Assembly (NCBI GenBank): GCA_000697335.1 | Contig: JNEM01010761.1 | Location: 1 to 10,681, forward strand | Direction: 5' to 3' | Source: Conidiobolus incongruus B7586 | Lineage: Eukaryota; Entomophthoromycota; Entomophthoromycetes; Entomophthorales; Conidiobolaceae | Length of the DNA: 10,681 bases | Shown here: positions 1 to 8,819 of the stretch, in pieces | How positions within the stretch are numbered: position 1 is the first letter of the stretch | Layout: each line of letters opens with the position of its first letter | Program-made: the position numbers and the translations under genes | Notes under the pieces: model-generated | What the model saw: only the letters and a program-made list of their open reading frames with translations | Told to the model about the DNA's origin: nothing | Database searches by the model: none

Positions 1-386
1 TAGTTCTCTAAATTCTTATATACACTTTATATAATCCAATTAACTATAAATTATATGATTAATTTATACTTATATAGTTAAATTAATTGTATAAATAGTA
101 TTAAATTATCTAATAAACTAGGTTCCTCTTTTTCCTCTCAATTCTTACTATTTTTACCTTTACACTATTTCTAAGATTGAGACTATATTCTGTTGATATT
201 GTAGGATATTGGCACTACCTAATATAAATCTTAATATATCGGTGACTCATCCTAGTTCGAAGCTTAATTAAACTTTGTTTACACTTGCACGCTACAGCCA
301 CATTATATTACCACATTCTGCGCCACACTACTTTTATATTAAGTCTTCCTCTGCACTATATTGGTTTAACTACCACTACACTTACA
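1..386 (+). repeat. LTR-A: Ty3/Gypsy LTR, cut by the window edge; solo or 3' LTR
   Basis: This stretch aligns without a break to the two LTRs at 801-1198 and 6080-6477. Comparison with them suggests that about 11 bases of its 5' end lie outside the window. It ends in CTTACA at 381-386, the least altered version of the shared LTR terminus. The DNA after it does not resemble the start of the internal region after the 801-1198 LTR, so it is unlikely to be the 5' LTR of an element running rightwards. A solo LTR or the 3' LTR of an element to the left fits better. It is the least decayed of the three copies and the only one that keeps CpG dinucleotides (near 240, 258, 289 and 321). Confidence 0.85.
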
Positions 387-800
387 AAAAGTATAAGTTA
401 TATATTAAGCTAGAGATATTAATATTTAACAAAGTAAATATTAAATTCATAAGTTTTGTCATTAAACAAGGTAATATATCAATAAATTTAAATAGGGTAT
501 AAGTTATTAAAGAGTAAAAACTTTTTTAATTTTAAAAAAATAAGGTTATTTCTAAGATTCTATAACTTATATAGAAATTTTATTCAAAATTATTCAAAAT
601 TAATAATTCCATTAATAGATTTACTAAAGAATCTTGTTAAGTTTTAATAGATAATTATAACCACTATAGCTTTTAATAAAATAAAACAAATGTTTTTAGA
701 GTTTAATATGTTAGTATAATTAAAATTTAAAAACACCTTTATTTGAAAAATGAATATATTTAATAAAATAATTAAAATAATATTATTGCAGTATAATATA
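387..800. other. AT-rich spacer between two LTRs, no gene recognised
   Basis: These 414 bases are extremely AT-rich and lack CpG. An open stretch from 275 to 502 begins inside LTR-A and encodes a composition-driven peptide with no recognisable domain, so it is not called a gene. I see only short A and T runs and a small tandem duplication of about 10 bases near 580-600. It could be old intergenic DNA or a decayed remnant of another element. Confidence 0.5.
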
Positions 801-1198
801 TATTAACAGACTAGTTTTCTAAATTTTTATATATATTCTCATATAATCCAATTAACTATAAATAATATGATTAATTTATACTTATATAGTTAAATTAATT
901 GTATAAATAATATTAAATTATTTAATAAACTAGGTTTTACTTTTTCTTCTCAATTTTTACTATTTTTTACTTTTACACTATTTCTAAAATTAAAACTATA
1001 TTCTATTAATATTGTAGGATATTAACACTACCTAATATAAAGCTTAATATATTAGTGACTCATCTTAATTTGAAGCTTAATTAAACTTTGTTTATATTTA
1101 CACACTACAGCTATATTATATTATTATATTCTACACACACTACTTTTATATTAAGTTTTCTTTTATACTATATTAGTTTAACTACCACTATACTTATA
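801..1198 (+). repeat. 5' LTR of the fossil Ty3/Gypsy element
   Basis: Matches the 3' LTR at 6080-6477 over its whole length with equal size (398 bp). By eye about nine bases in ten agree, and the differences are mostly transitions. The left boundary is set by the matching starts of the two copies, where the 3' copy still reads TGTTAA, a typical Ty3/Gypsy LTR start. The right boundary is set by the shared CTT-A-Y-A end. This is the most AT-shifted of the three LTR copies in the window. Confidence 0.9.
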
Positions 1199-1215
1199 TA
1201 GTAACAATAATAAAA
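1199..1215 (+). other. Expected primer-binding-site position of the fossil element
   Basis: The bases directly after the 5' LTR are where the tRNA primer of reverse transcription pairs in this family. The stretch begins TAGTAACAA and is absent after LTR-A and after the 3' LTR, so it belongs to the internal region. The priming tRNA cannot be named from so decayed a sequence. The call rests on position rather than on a match. Confidence 0.4.
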
Positions 1216-1299
1216 CTATTAAAAACTTATTAGAAATTAATAACTATCTGTATCAAACTTAATTATTACTATTTTAAATCTTATCTATAATTTATTTCA

Positions 1300-2480
1300 T
1301 TTAAATTTAACACTATATATTATAATACCACTAAAAAAAGAGATACCCTTATATTATTTTAATAATGATAGTAGCTTAATTACTAAGTAAATCTAAAACT
1401 TTAGTTTTTAAAAGCTTATTACCCTCTAAGAAACTTATATTAAACAACTTTTGATTAAAAAAACATGTTTTAAAGAGTTTAAATCTAATAAACCAGTTAT
1501 TTTACTATAGTTAATGTATTAAACTACCTCTTTAATATCTTTAAAAACAAATTAACTACTTATAATAGTTTTAAAAACCTTTATAAACTTGAAAACTACC
1601 TTAAAAATATAAAGAATTACCTTAATTTAATTTTAGAAGAAGATTTAAAAAATATCCTTAAATTAGCTATTTCTTTTTTAGAAAAATTTGTTTATACTTG
1701 GTAGTTAACTTATTATAAGTTTAATCCTAAAAAATCTTCAAGAGGATAACTTACTATAAAAATATAAACTTTTAAACAATTGGAAAAAACTTTTAAAGAA
1801 AGGTATTACCTAAAAGATTAAATTTAATTAACAAGAGAAAAGCTTTCTTAACTTAAATAAAAAACTTCTACAAGATAATTAATTAAGAAATTTAATAAGA
1901 TATGTTTAAATATATTAAATATCACTAAAGAAGAATAAACCTATAAACTATTATAATACCTTAACCTTCAAATAAAACTCTAGTTAATTAATAGAAAACA
2001 CTTTAATAATATGTTTTTTTCTAACATTTGTGATATAACAATTATAATCAATGATATTTTTTACTTTATAACTAAATTTTCCCACCTTAAAAATTAATTT
2101 TTTAAACTTTACTCTAACCTACTTAAGTTTTAAATGATAGATGTTTTTGCTTTAAAGCTTTATAAGAAAACTTTTAATAAAGAAGTTAAAGTTTATTTAA
2201 GAACAAACAAAGGTTATTATTACTATTAAAGAATTTAAGTTAACTATAAAGTTAACAAATACCTTTTAAAAAAACAACATCTATTTAATTCTCAATAATT
2301 TTAACTTACCAACCATAAATTAAACTTAAATAATATTAATATAACTTTAAAGTTACCCCTTTTATAATTAGTTAGCAGATTCTAATCTAATCTACAAAAG
2401 TTCTAATAAACTACTAATTCCACAAATTAAACTATTTATACTAGAGAAATCTAACTGATTAAACTATTAGAAACTAGAAA
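1300..2480 (+). pseudogene. gag-like remnant of the fossil element
   Basis: Position directly downstream of the 5' LTR and upstream of the protease trace fits gag, the capsid/nucleocapsid gene. Around 1680-2000 the plus-strand coding traces are rich in Lys, Leu, Glu and Gln and have the helical character of the retrotransposon gag domain. No zinc knuckle could be placed with confidence. The remnant is heavily broken; its limits are approximate and depend mostly on the surrounding order of domains. Confidence 0.55.
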
Positions 2481-2519
2481 TATTCTAGTAACTAATTTAC
2501 CTTATAATTCTTTACCTTT

Positions 2520-2780
2520 AACTATCACCCTATTGTTTATATTAATTAATTCTAGTTGTTTTAGTTGTATTATCTTTTTTTTTATTGTTGTAAAGTTATT
2601 TTTACCTACTTAAAAAAATAACTTGATAATTAAATACACTAACAACTTAATAAAACAAGCATCTAACACTATATTTAAATACCTATCATTATTTTTTAAT
2701 TACTCCTAATATATTAAATTCTTAGTTAGTAACATTAGTTATAATTTTATACTAGGTTAAAATTAGTTTGAATATCATAG
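2520..2780 (+). pseudogene. aspartic-protease-like remnant of the fossil element
   Basis: Between the gag-like and reverse-transcriptase traces is a short hydrophobic stretch with a counterpart of the LIDSGA-type catalytic region near 2540-2565. In Ty3/Gypsy elements the protease sits exactly here and processes the polyprotein. Only this short resemblance and the position support the call, and the remnant is broken. Confidence 0.45.
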
Positions 2781-3139
2781 TTTTATATCTATAAATATTA
2801 CCTTAAAAAGTTACAAATCTATTTTTTTTATATTCTAAAAGAAATTAGTGGAATTAATCTTAAAAAACCTATATTACCCTATTATAAAATTATTAAATAT
2901 TATACCTAATACTAACTCTACAATTGTGGTAAATAATTTTATTATTATAAGTAAAAACCAATGTAAAAAACTAATTAAAAACTTTAATAATTTATAAAGA
3001 TATATATTTGTTTATTATTTATTTATTAGTATTTCATCTGTTAATTTCAATGAAGTTATACTTAATAACTACTTTTTATATAATACAATAAGTTAATTTG
3101 CTAATGTTTTTGAATTTATAAATAAATTACCTTTTAAAC

Positions 3140-3720
3140 ATAATATTAAGTATAAAATTAAATTACTCTTTGGTATACAATTATACTTAAAGTTTACTTA
3201 CCATTTATCTCTTGAATAATATCAAACTTTAAAAGAAGAAATCCAAAAACTACTTAAAAATAAGTATATTAGACTTTTTTCCTCACTATAAAAATCTTTA
3301 ATCTTCTTTGTAAAAAAGGTTGATGGTGGTTAAAGACTATATATTAATAATTGTGTTTTAAACTTTAAAACTATCAAGGATAAAATATTATTATTAAACC
3401 TACATAGTATTAAGGATAAATTACTTAGATCAATTATATTTATTAAATTAGATGTTAAGAATAGATATTACAACATTAAAGTTAAAGAAAATTTTATCCC
3501 TTTAACTATTTTCAACACTCTTTTAAGTTACTATAAATTTACTATTATAAACTTTAAATTATATAATATCCTTGTAACTTTCACTTAATTTATCAATTCC
3601 CTTTTTAACTTTGTCTTTAATAACTTTATTATTACTTACCTTGATAATATCCTGATTTATTTAAAAACTAAAGAAGAATATATTTAACATGTTAATTAAA
3701 TCTTACAAATTGTTCAAGAA
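3140..3720 (+). pseudogene. reverse-transcriptase remnant of the fossil element
   Basis: The clearest trace in the element. Near 3230-3276 the plus strand reads LKEEIQKLLKNKYIR, matching the conserved region close to the start of Ty3/Gypsy reverse transcriptases. It is followed by an F-V-K-K-x-D-G stretch near 3307-3330, and by the counterpart of the Y-x-D-D active-site region with its downstream hydrophobic strand near 3630-3670. Spacing and order agree with the family. The frame is broken many times, so no product is expected. Confidence 0.88.
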
Positions 3721-4069
3721 TATAAATTATCTTTGAAATTATTAAAATACATCTTTAGTGCTTTTTTTGTTTTTTTTTGTGGTTATATTATTTCCTTTTA
3801 AAGAATTAGTATTGATCTAACTAAACTCATTAGTGTTAAAGTTTTTATTATACTTATAAACAAAAATTAGCTTATGTTTATATTTAGATTATTAAATTAC
3901 TTTAAAGATTTCATTAATTTTTTTATTGAACTTATTAATCCTTTTATTAATCTCTTAAAGAAAAACTCTCTTTTTAAATAAACCCCACTATATACTTTCT
4001 ACATAAATGCTTTAATTTTTTATATTACTAATGTTTTTACTTTATCTATCTTTAATCTAAAACTACCTA

Positions 4070-4420
4070 CTATTATTTTTACTAACTCTAGTTCTTTTAT
4101 AATTAGTAGATAGTTAACTTAGTTTAAATTTAATTTATATTTTACCTTATAACTATAAGATAAAATAATAAATAAAAGAGAATAGGTTAAATTTAACCTT
4201 ATAAATGTTAACTTAAAACTAATAATATTCTGGTTAAGAAAAATAAAACCAGCTGAATTAAAATACCTAGTTTATAAACAAAAACTTTTTGTTTTAGTAG
4301 AAATAATAAAAAATCACTTATATTTTTTATCTTGTAATTTTTTCTTAATATTTACAGATTATAAATCACTTATCTACTTAAATACTTAGAAGTATTTATT
4401 AAGAAAATAAGTTAAATAGA
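4070..4420 (+). pseudogene. RNase H remnant of the fossil element
   Basis: Downstream of the reverse transcriptase, a counterpart of the first catalytic strand (F-T-D-A-S type) lies near 4078-4110. A stretch near 4250-4390 carries the K-E-L-x-A-I-V-like helix and the F-T-D-H/Y-K-S-L region typical of Ty3/Gypsy RNase H; FTDYKSLIYLNT reads directly near 4350-4385. Broken, like the rest of the element. Confidence 0.8.
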
Positions 4421-4739
4421 TTAAAACTATCCAAGCTTATTTTTTCTTTATTCAATATCTTTTAAGTTAATAAAACATTGTTATAGATACTTTATTAAAA
4501 AATCTTACATACTTACCTTTTTGTTCTAATTGTAAAAATCTAGCAAATATTAACTTAATGATTATTAATAAAAGAAATAAAAAATTTATTAAACTACTTT
4601 AAGAAACACTGTTAAATAATAATTTCTTTATTTTAGTTAAAAAAAAACTCTTTAAACCATTAGAAAACTAATTAAAATATGTTAAAAGATTTAAAATTAT
4701 CAATAATTTACTATACTATAATAATTGTCTATATATTCT

Positions 4740-5420
4740 TAACATTCCTAAGATTTAACAAACAATATTTAATGAATGCTATAATTTACTTATTAGAGGA
4801 CATCAAAACTAGTTAAAGATTGCTGAGAGAATTAAAATAAAGTATTACTAACCTTCCCTAATTAAATTAGTTTAGAAATACACTAATACCTGTGATATAT
4901 ACTAAAGAACTAAATATAATACTCAACTAAAATATAATAAACTTATTCCCTTATAAGTCCCTAATAAAATTTAATAATAAATCTAACTTAATTTCATAGA
5001 AATCCCTAAATCAACAAATAATTATAATAACTTACTAATTATAATTGATTTATTTTTTAAATATGTTTATTTTATTCTTTGTTTCAAAACTTCTACAGTT
5101 AAAGATGTTACACAATTGTTATTCTTTAATATTTTTACCTACTATAGAATTTCACAAACTATTATATTTGATAAAGATATATAATTCAACTTTTAATTCT
5201 AGAAGTCACTATCTTTTTCCTTTAAGATTAACCTAGTTATGTCTATTATTAATCATCACTAAACTAATAAACTCACTGAAAAAACTATTAAAACCTTAAA
5301 ACAAATGATTAAAGCTTATATTAACACTAATTAGTTAAATTAAGATACTTATATCTACTAACTTTAATATTTATTCAACACCTTTATTAATAAATCAACA
5401 AGTTTTAGCCTTTATTTCAT
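4740..5420 (+). pseudogene. integrase remnant of the fossil element
   Basis: Near 4790-4920 is the order of His and Cys ligands of the H-H-C-C zinc-binding domain, including a G-H stretch and a later C-D-x-Y/C region. From about 5030 to 5200 comes a stretch resembling the D-x-F-S-K-Y start of the catalytic core. The 63-residue open stretch at 5045-5236 lies in a different frame from this resemblance and is a chance opening, not a separate gene. The integrase is broken. Confidence 0.8.
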
Positions 5421-5883
5421 TAATTATAGTAAACATCTTAACTTAATAATTACTCTAAAACTTTAAATCAACTTACTTTTAAATATTGTTGAATTTTAAT
5501 CTAATATCAAACATATTAATTTCTTTGTTAAATTAAACTTATAAGAAAATTAAAAGATCATGGAACAACAATACTTAAAGTTATCTAGAAACCCTCTTAA
5601 ATATAAAACTAGTATGTTTATATACTTAGAATAATTTGCCCTTAAACCTACCCTACTTAAATCTAGCTTAAATCCCAAATACTTACTATTATATTATAGT
5701 CCCTATAAAATTTAATCTATTAATTTAAATTTTGAAAATATTATCTTAAAATTACCTTTAACTTTAAGGATCAACTTTATCTTTTACATATCCAAAATTA
5801 AACTATACTTTGAAGATTTTAACACTTTTCCTAATTAATTAAAAACCCCAAAACTAGATCTAATTATTAATTAAAATAGAGAA

Positions 5884-6040
5884 GAAGAATATTATATTGA
5901 TTATATAATTAAATCTAAATCTATTAGGAATAAGCTTTATTTTTATATAAAATAGATGGGTTATCCTATTAAAGAAGCTATATAAGAACCTCTAGAAAAT
6001 ATTAAAAATACCTTAGCTTATTATACTTATTTGTAAAAAT
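5884..6040 (+). pseudogene. chromodomain remnant at the integrase C-terminus
   Basis: An acidic E-E-E-Y-Y-I-D-Y start is followed by a basic stretch, an aromatic Y-F-Y-I-K strand, a G-Y-P turn and a P-L-E-N region. That is the order of the chromodomain fold carried by chromoviral integrases. In the family it recognises methylated histone tails and steers insertion into heterochromatin, which agrees with the AT-rich, gene-free setting. Broken. Confidence 0.75.
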
Positions 6041-6072
6041 TTAGGGAGTGTGTCTCTTTTAAGAAACTTATT

Positions 6073-6079
6073 AGGGAAG
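6073..6079 (+). other. Polypurine tract next to the 3' LTR
   Basis: AGGGAAG abuts the TGTTAA start of the 3' LTR. In LTR retrotransposons the purine run at this place primes plus-strand DNA synthesis. A similar run, AGGGAG, about 30 bases upstream (6043-6048) may be a secondary tract or coincidence. Confidence 0.65.
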
Positions 6080-6477
6080 TGTTAAAAGACTAGTTTTTTA
6101 AATTTTTATATATATTTTCATATAATCCAATTAATTATAGATTATATAATTAATTTATACTTATATAGTTAAATTAATTATATAAATAGCATTAAATTAT
6201 CTAATAAATTAAATCTCTCTTTTTCCTCTCAATTCTTACTATTTTTTACTTTTACACTATTTTTAAGATTGAGACTATATTCTATTAATATTGTAGGATA
6301 TTGGCACTACCTAATATAAATCTTAATATATCAGTGACTCATCCTAGTTTGAAGCTTAATTAAACTTTGTTTACACTTGCACACTACAGCCATATTATAT
6401 TACCATGTTCTACACACACTACTTTTATATTAAGTCTTCTTCTATACTATATTAGTTTAACTACCACTACACTTATA
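6080..6477 (+). repeat. 3' LTR of the fossil Ty3/Gypsy element
   Basis: Full-length partner of the LTR at 801-1198 and also colinear with LTR-A. It begins TGTTAA directly after the purine tract and ends with the shared CTT-A-Y-A terminus. It keeps more C and G than the 5' LTR but fewer than LTR-A. It contains no CpG. Confidence 0.92.
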
Positions 6478-6480
6478 TAT

Positions 6481-6830
6481 AAGATAAGATATCATAAATT
6501 AGATGATTATCTTAACTAGATTAACTACTCTTAAGATGTCTATAATAATCTTTAGTGGAATTACCACTTGTTAAAGTTTAAACTTGCTTTATTAAGAGGA
6601 ATCCTGTAAAAGAATATAAAGTATCAAGCAAAAGAGCTAAAAAGGTAAGTAAAAGATAAAGAAAGAGTAAAGTTAAAGTTAATAGAAATAGAAGAGAGGG
6701 TTTATTTAGGAAAGTCAGATTGTTTAAATATTTCAAACTCACTAAACTTTAGCTTATAAAGTGGATTTTCTAGAATATCACCAGTTCTTGGAACAAAGAG
6801 TTAAAATACTCCCTCACATATAAAAGGATA
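6481..6830 (+). pseudogene. Decayed coding-like patch of unknown origin
   Basis: Directly right of the retrotransposon the composition changes: G rises, with purine-rich runs such as AAAGAAAGAGTAAAG. One plus-strand frame from 6481 carries several open stretches with protein-like character, for example KLKLIEIEERVYLGKSD near 6675-6725. No known domain is recognised. It may be the remnant of a gene or of another mobile element that has undergone the same transition decay as its neighbour; the chance that it is merely biased noncoding DNA is substantial. Confidence 0.35.
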
Positions 6831-6877
6831 AAATTTAATCTTTATTATTATATTATAAAAATTTACAAAATATAATC

Positions 6878-7040
6878 AATATAAATAAATATTTGGAAAT
6901 CTACCATATTTCAAGTGGATGGTTTTAATATTCATTTTTAAAATATTTATATTGAAAAATATAAATATAAAAATGATAAACTTAAAATATTTATTTATTT
7001 TATTGACAATATTCTAAGTTTCCATATATTTATTATATTT
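6878..7040. repeat. Long imperfect inverted repeat (MITE-like or cruciform-forming)
   Basis: The arms meet at a GAAA loop at 6954-6957. The inner arms at 6932-6953 and 6958-6976 are almost perfectly complementary apart from a 3-base gap. The pairing can be followed outwards with gaps to the AAATATTTGGAAA at 6888-6900 and TTTCCATATATTT at 7019-7031, and roughly to 7040. Because the region is more than 80 percent A and T, some outer pairing is expected by chance; the inner arms and the GGAAA/TTTCC pair are the real support. A small nonautonomous DNA transposon or a spontaneous palindrome are both possible. No target duplication was identified. Confidence 0.55.
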
Positions 7041-8297
7041 AAAGATTAGATGTATTATATTAGTAATAAAAGGAAAACCACTTTAAATAATAAATTTGGT
7101 ATTTGTAGTTTGCTTTCATTATATAATAATATTAACTATTGCTTATAAACAACTTAGATATAAATATTTAAACTATTAGTATAGAAATTAAGAAATGGCA
7201 AATTTTTTAATTTCTGATTTTTCAAACATATTGCTAGTTATGAAAAATTAATTATATAAAATATATAAGAGAATAAATATTTTTTAAATATATATATATG
7301 TATATGTATATTTTATAATTTTTTTTGAAATATTTTTAATTATTAATTTAAGGTTAAATTTAATTATATTTAATATAGATAATGACCATCTAAAGTTTTA
7401 TTTTAATATTATTAAAACTTAAACATAAACCCTCTAAAAGTATTTAAAATTTATAAACAACTTATAAAAATGATGTTTGATTTATATTTATCATTTATTA
7501 TTAGATTTACCACTTTAAAGCTAGAAAAGATATTATTAAAATTTGCTTTAATTTATAAAATTAATTTCTATTGTTATTTTTTTATTAATTAACAAAATAA
7601 AAGAATATATTGAAAAATACATTTTTATTTTAATTAAAGAATTATCAATATACTTTAATATTAATTATATAAGTGTTTTATATATTTTAAATTAAAGCTT
7701 AAATTAATTAAAAAAAATATAGTTATTTTATAACTAACAAAAGCCAAAAAAGTTAAAGTAATTATAGTTAAATAAAACTTATTATTATAGTATTAAAAAT
7801 AGAGGTTTCTATGTATAATTATTATAATTAATAAATTTTAAGTTTTTTTTATATAATTTTTTATTTAAAAATAAAACAAAATATTAGATTAAAATAACTT
7901 CTTTTATAAATTTTAATAAATTAATACCTTATTATTCAATAAATATTAATTATTATAATAAATTATAATAGTATATAATTTTCTTATTTAATTTTTAAAG
8001 TTAGATTAATTTATAACAAGTTTTATATTGTTTGTTTAATAAAACAGTTTTTAATTAATATTCTTATTATAAATTAAAGATACCTATTATTTTACATAAT
8101 AATTATAAAATATATAATGTTAAACTTATAAGAAATCTTCTATTTAAAAAAAAAACTAGAAAAAACTACTATATTTTATATATTCACTAGATTACAGCTT
8201 ATATAATTAAAATTGTTTTTGGTAATTAAAAAATATGCTTGTAAGAAAAAAAATTCCTGCAAACAAATTAAATTAGTTTGTAAAATATTCAATTTCA
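7041..8297. other. AT-rich, CpG-free DNA, nothing recognised
   Basis: About 1.25 kb of A/T runs with simple-sequence pieces, including an alternating TA/TG stretch near 7287-7312. All frames are closed at short intervals. No tRNA, repeat shared with the LTRs, or domain trace was found. It may be old repeat DNA decayed past recognition. Confidence 0.5.
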
Positions 8298-8819
8298 GCG
8301 TTTATTAAAAAACCGTTTAAGTGTTAAAAGCTTGCTAAAAGTATAACAAAGAGTTATTCAAAATAAAGGAGAGTAATTTTATAAATCATAAATTAATATT
8401 TTTATTTTTATTTTAATTTTAAAATTATGCCATTACTTAATTTCTGTACTAATATTATATTAAATTATAAATAAATATTCATATAAAACAAAAAAATTAT
8501 ATCATAGATTCCATCACAGTTGAATAAAAGTCTAAATCAAGGTTTTTTTTAAAAATATTTAATAAGTATGAAATATTTTGATATCAAATCAATCAAAAGA
8601 AATAAAGTTAAAAGATTCATTTTGAGCTTGATAAACGTAATGAATTTAAAGGTTTGATTGAGACTATAAAGTATAACAAGATAGAATGAAATGATATGAT
8701 AATCATAAATTTATTAAATCAAAAATAAAAATACTAAAAAAAACAATCGAAGAACATTACAAAACTGAAGGTTAATCTCAAATATACGAAAGGTTGGCTT
8801 AATATAAGATACACATTAT
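8298..8819. other. Transition zone and downstream flank of the CKS gene
   Basis: CpG reappears here (near 8299, 8313, 8636 and 8748) and A/T bias eases gradually towards the coding region. No open frame of note occurs. The right part is the downstream flank and presumably the 3' untranslated region of the minus-strand gene that ends at 8820. Confidence 0.5.
8710..8715 (-). terminator. Candidate polyadenylation signal AATAAA for the CKS gene
   Basis: On the minus strand AATAAA lies about 105 bases after the TAA stop at 8820-8822. The spacing is normal for a fungal 3' untranslated region. In AT-rich DNA this hexamer is common by chance, so the assignment is tentative. Confidence 0.3.

Larger units (their letters stand above)
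801..6477 (+). mobile_element. Fossil Ty3/Gypsy LTR retrotransposon, chromovirus type, full-length but broken
   Basis: Two colinear LTRs of 398 bp flank a 4.9 kb internal region. Within it, decayed traces appear in the order gag, protease, reverse transcriptase, RNase H, integrase and chromodomain. That order, with integrase after RNase H, is the Ty3/Gypsy arrangement, and the terminal chromodomain places it with the chromoviruses common in fungi. The total length of 5,677 bp is normal for the group. A purine run just before the 3' LTR fits the polypurine tract. The element is a dead relic: its reading frames are interrupted dozens of times and nothing intact remains. The decay is dominated by C-to-T and G-to-A transitions, so LTR divergence cannot be used as a simple clock. 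I infer an old or heavily hypermutated copy. Flanking target duplication is not clear; TATA occurs on both sides (797-800 and 6478-6481) but is uninformative in such AT-rich DNA. Confidence 0.93.

Noticed and set aside
250-270. TTCGAA within LTR-A resembling a tRNA T-arm
   Set aside because: No acceptor stem, anticodon arm or B-box spacing around it; it is ordinary LTR sequence shared with the other copies.
275-502. Open stretch of 75 codons on the plus strand
   Set aside because: It begins inside LTR-A and runs into AT-rich spacer. The peptide is dominated by Ile, Tyr, Lys and Asn with no domain; chance opening.
5045-5236. Open stretch of 63 codons inside the fossil element
   Set aside because: It lies in a different frame from the integrase resemblance and is a shadow of that region.
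6807-6818. TACTCCCTC resembling a Tc1/mariner or Stowaway terminal repeat
   Set aside because: No matching inverted GAGGGAGTA was found within a few hundred bases, so a transposon end is not supported.
7270-7330. Alternating TA/TG run as a possible origin or regulatory element
   Set aside because: Short simple-sequence repeat with no accompanying motif; expected in DNA of this composition.
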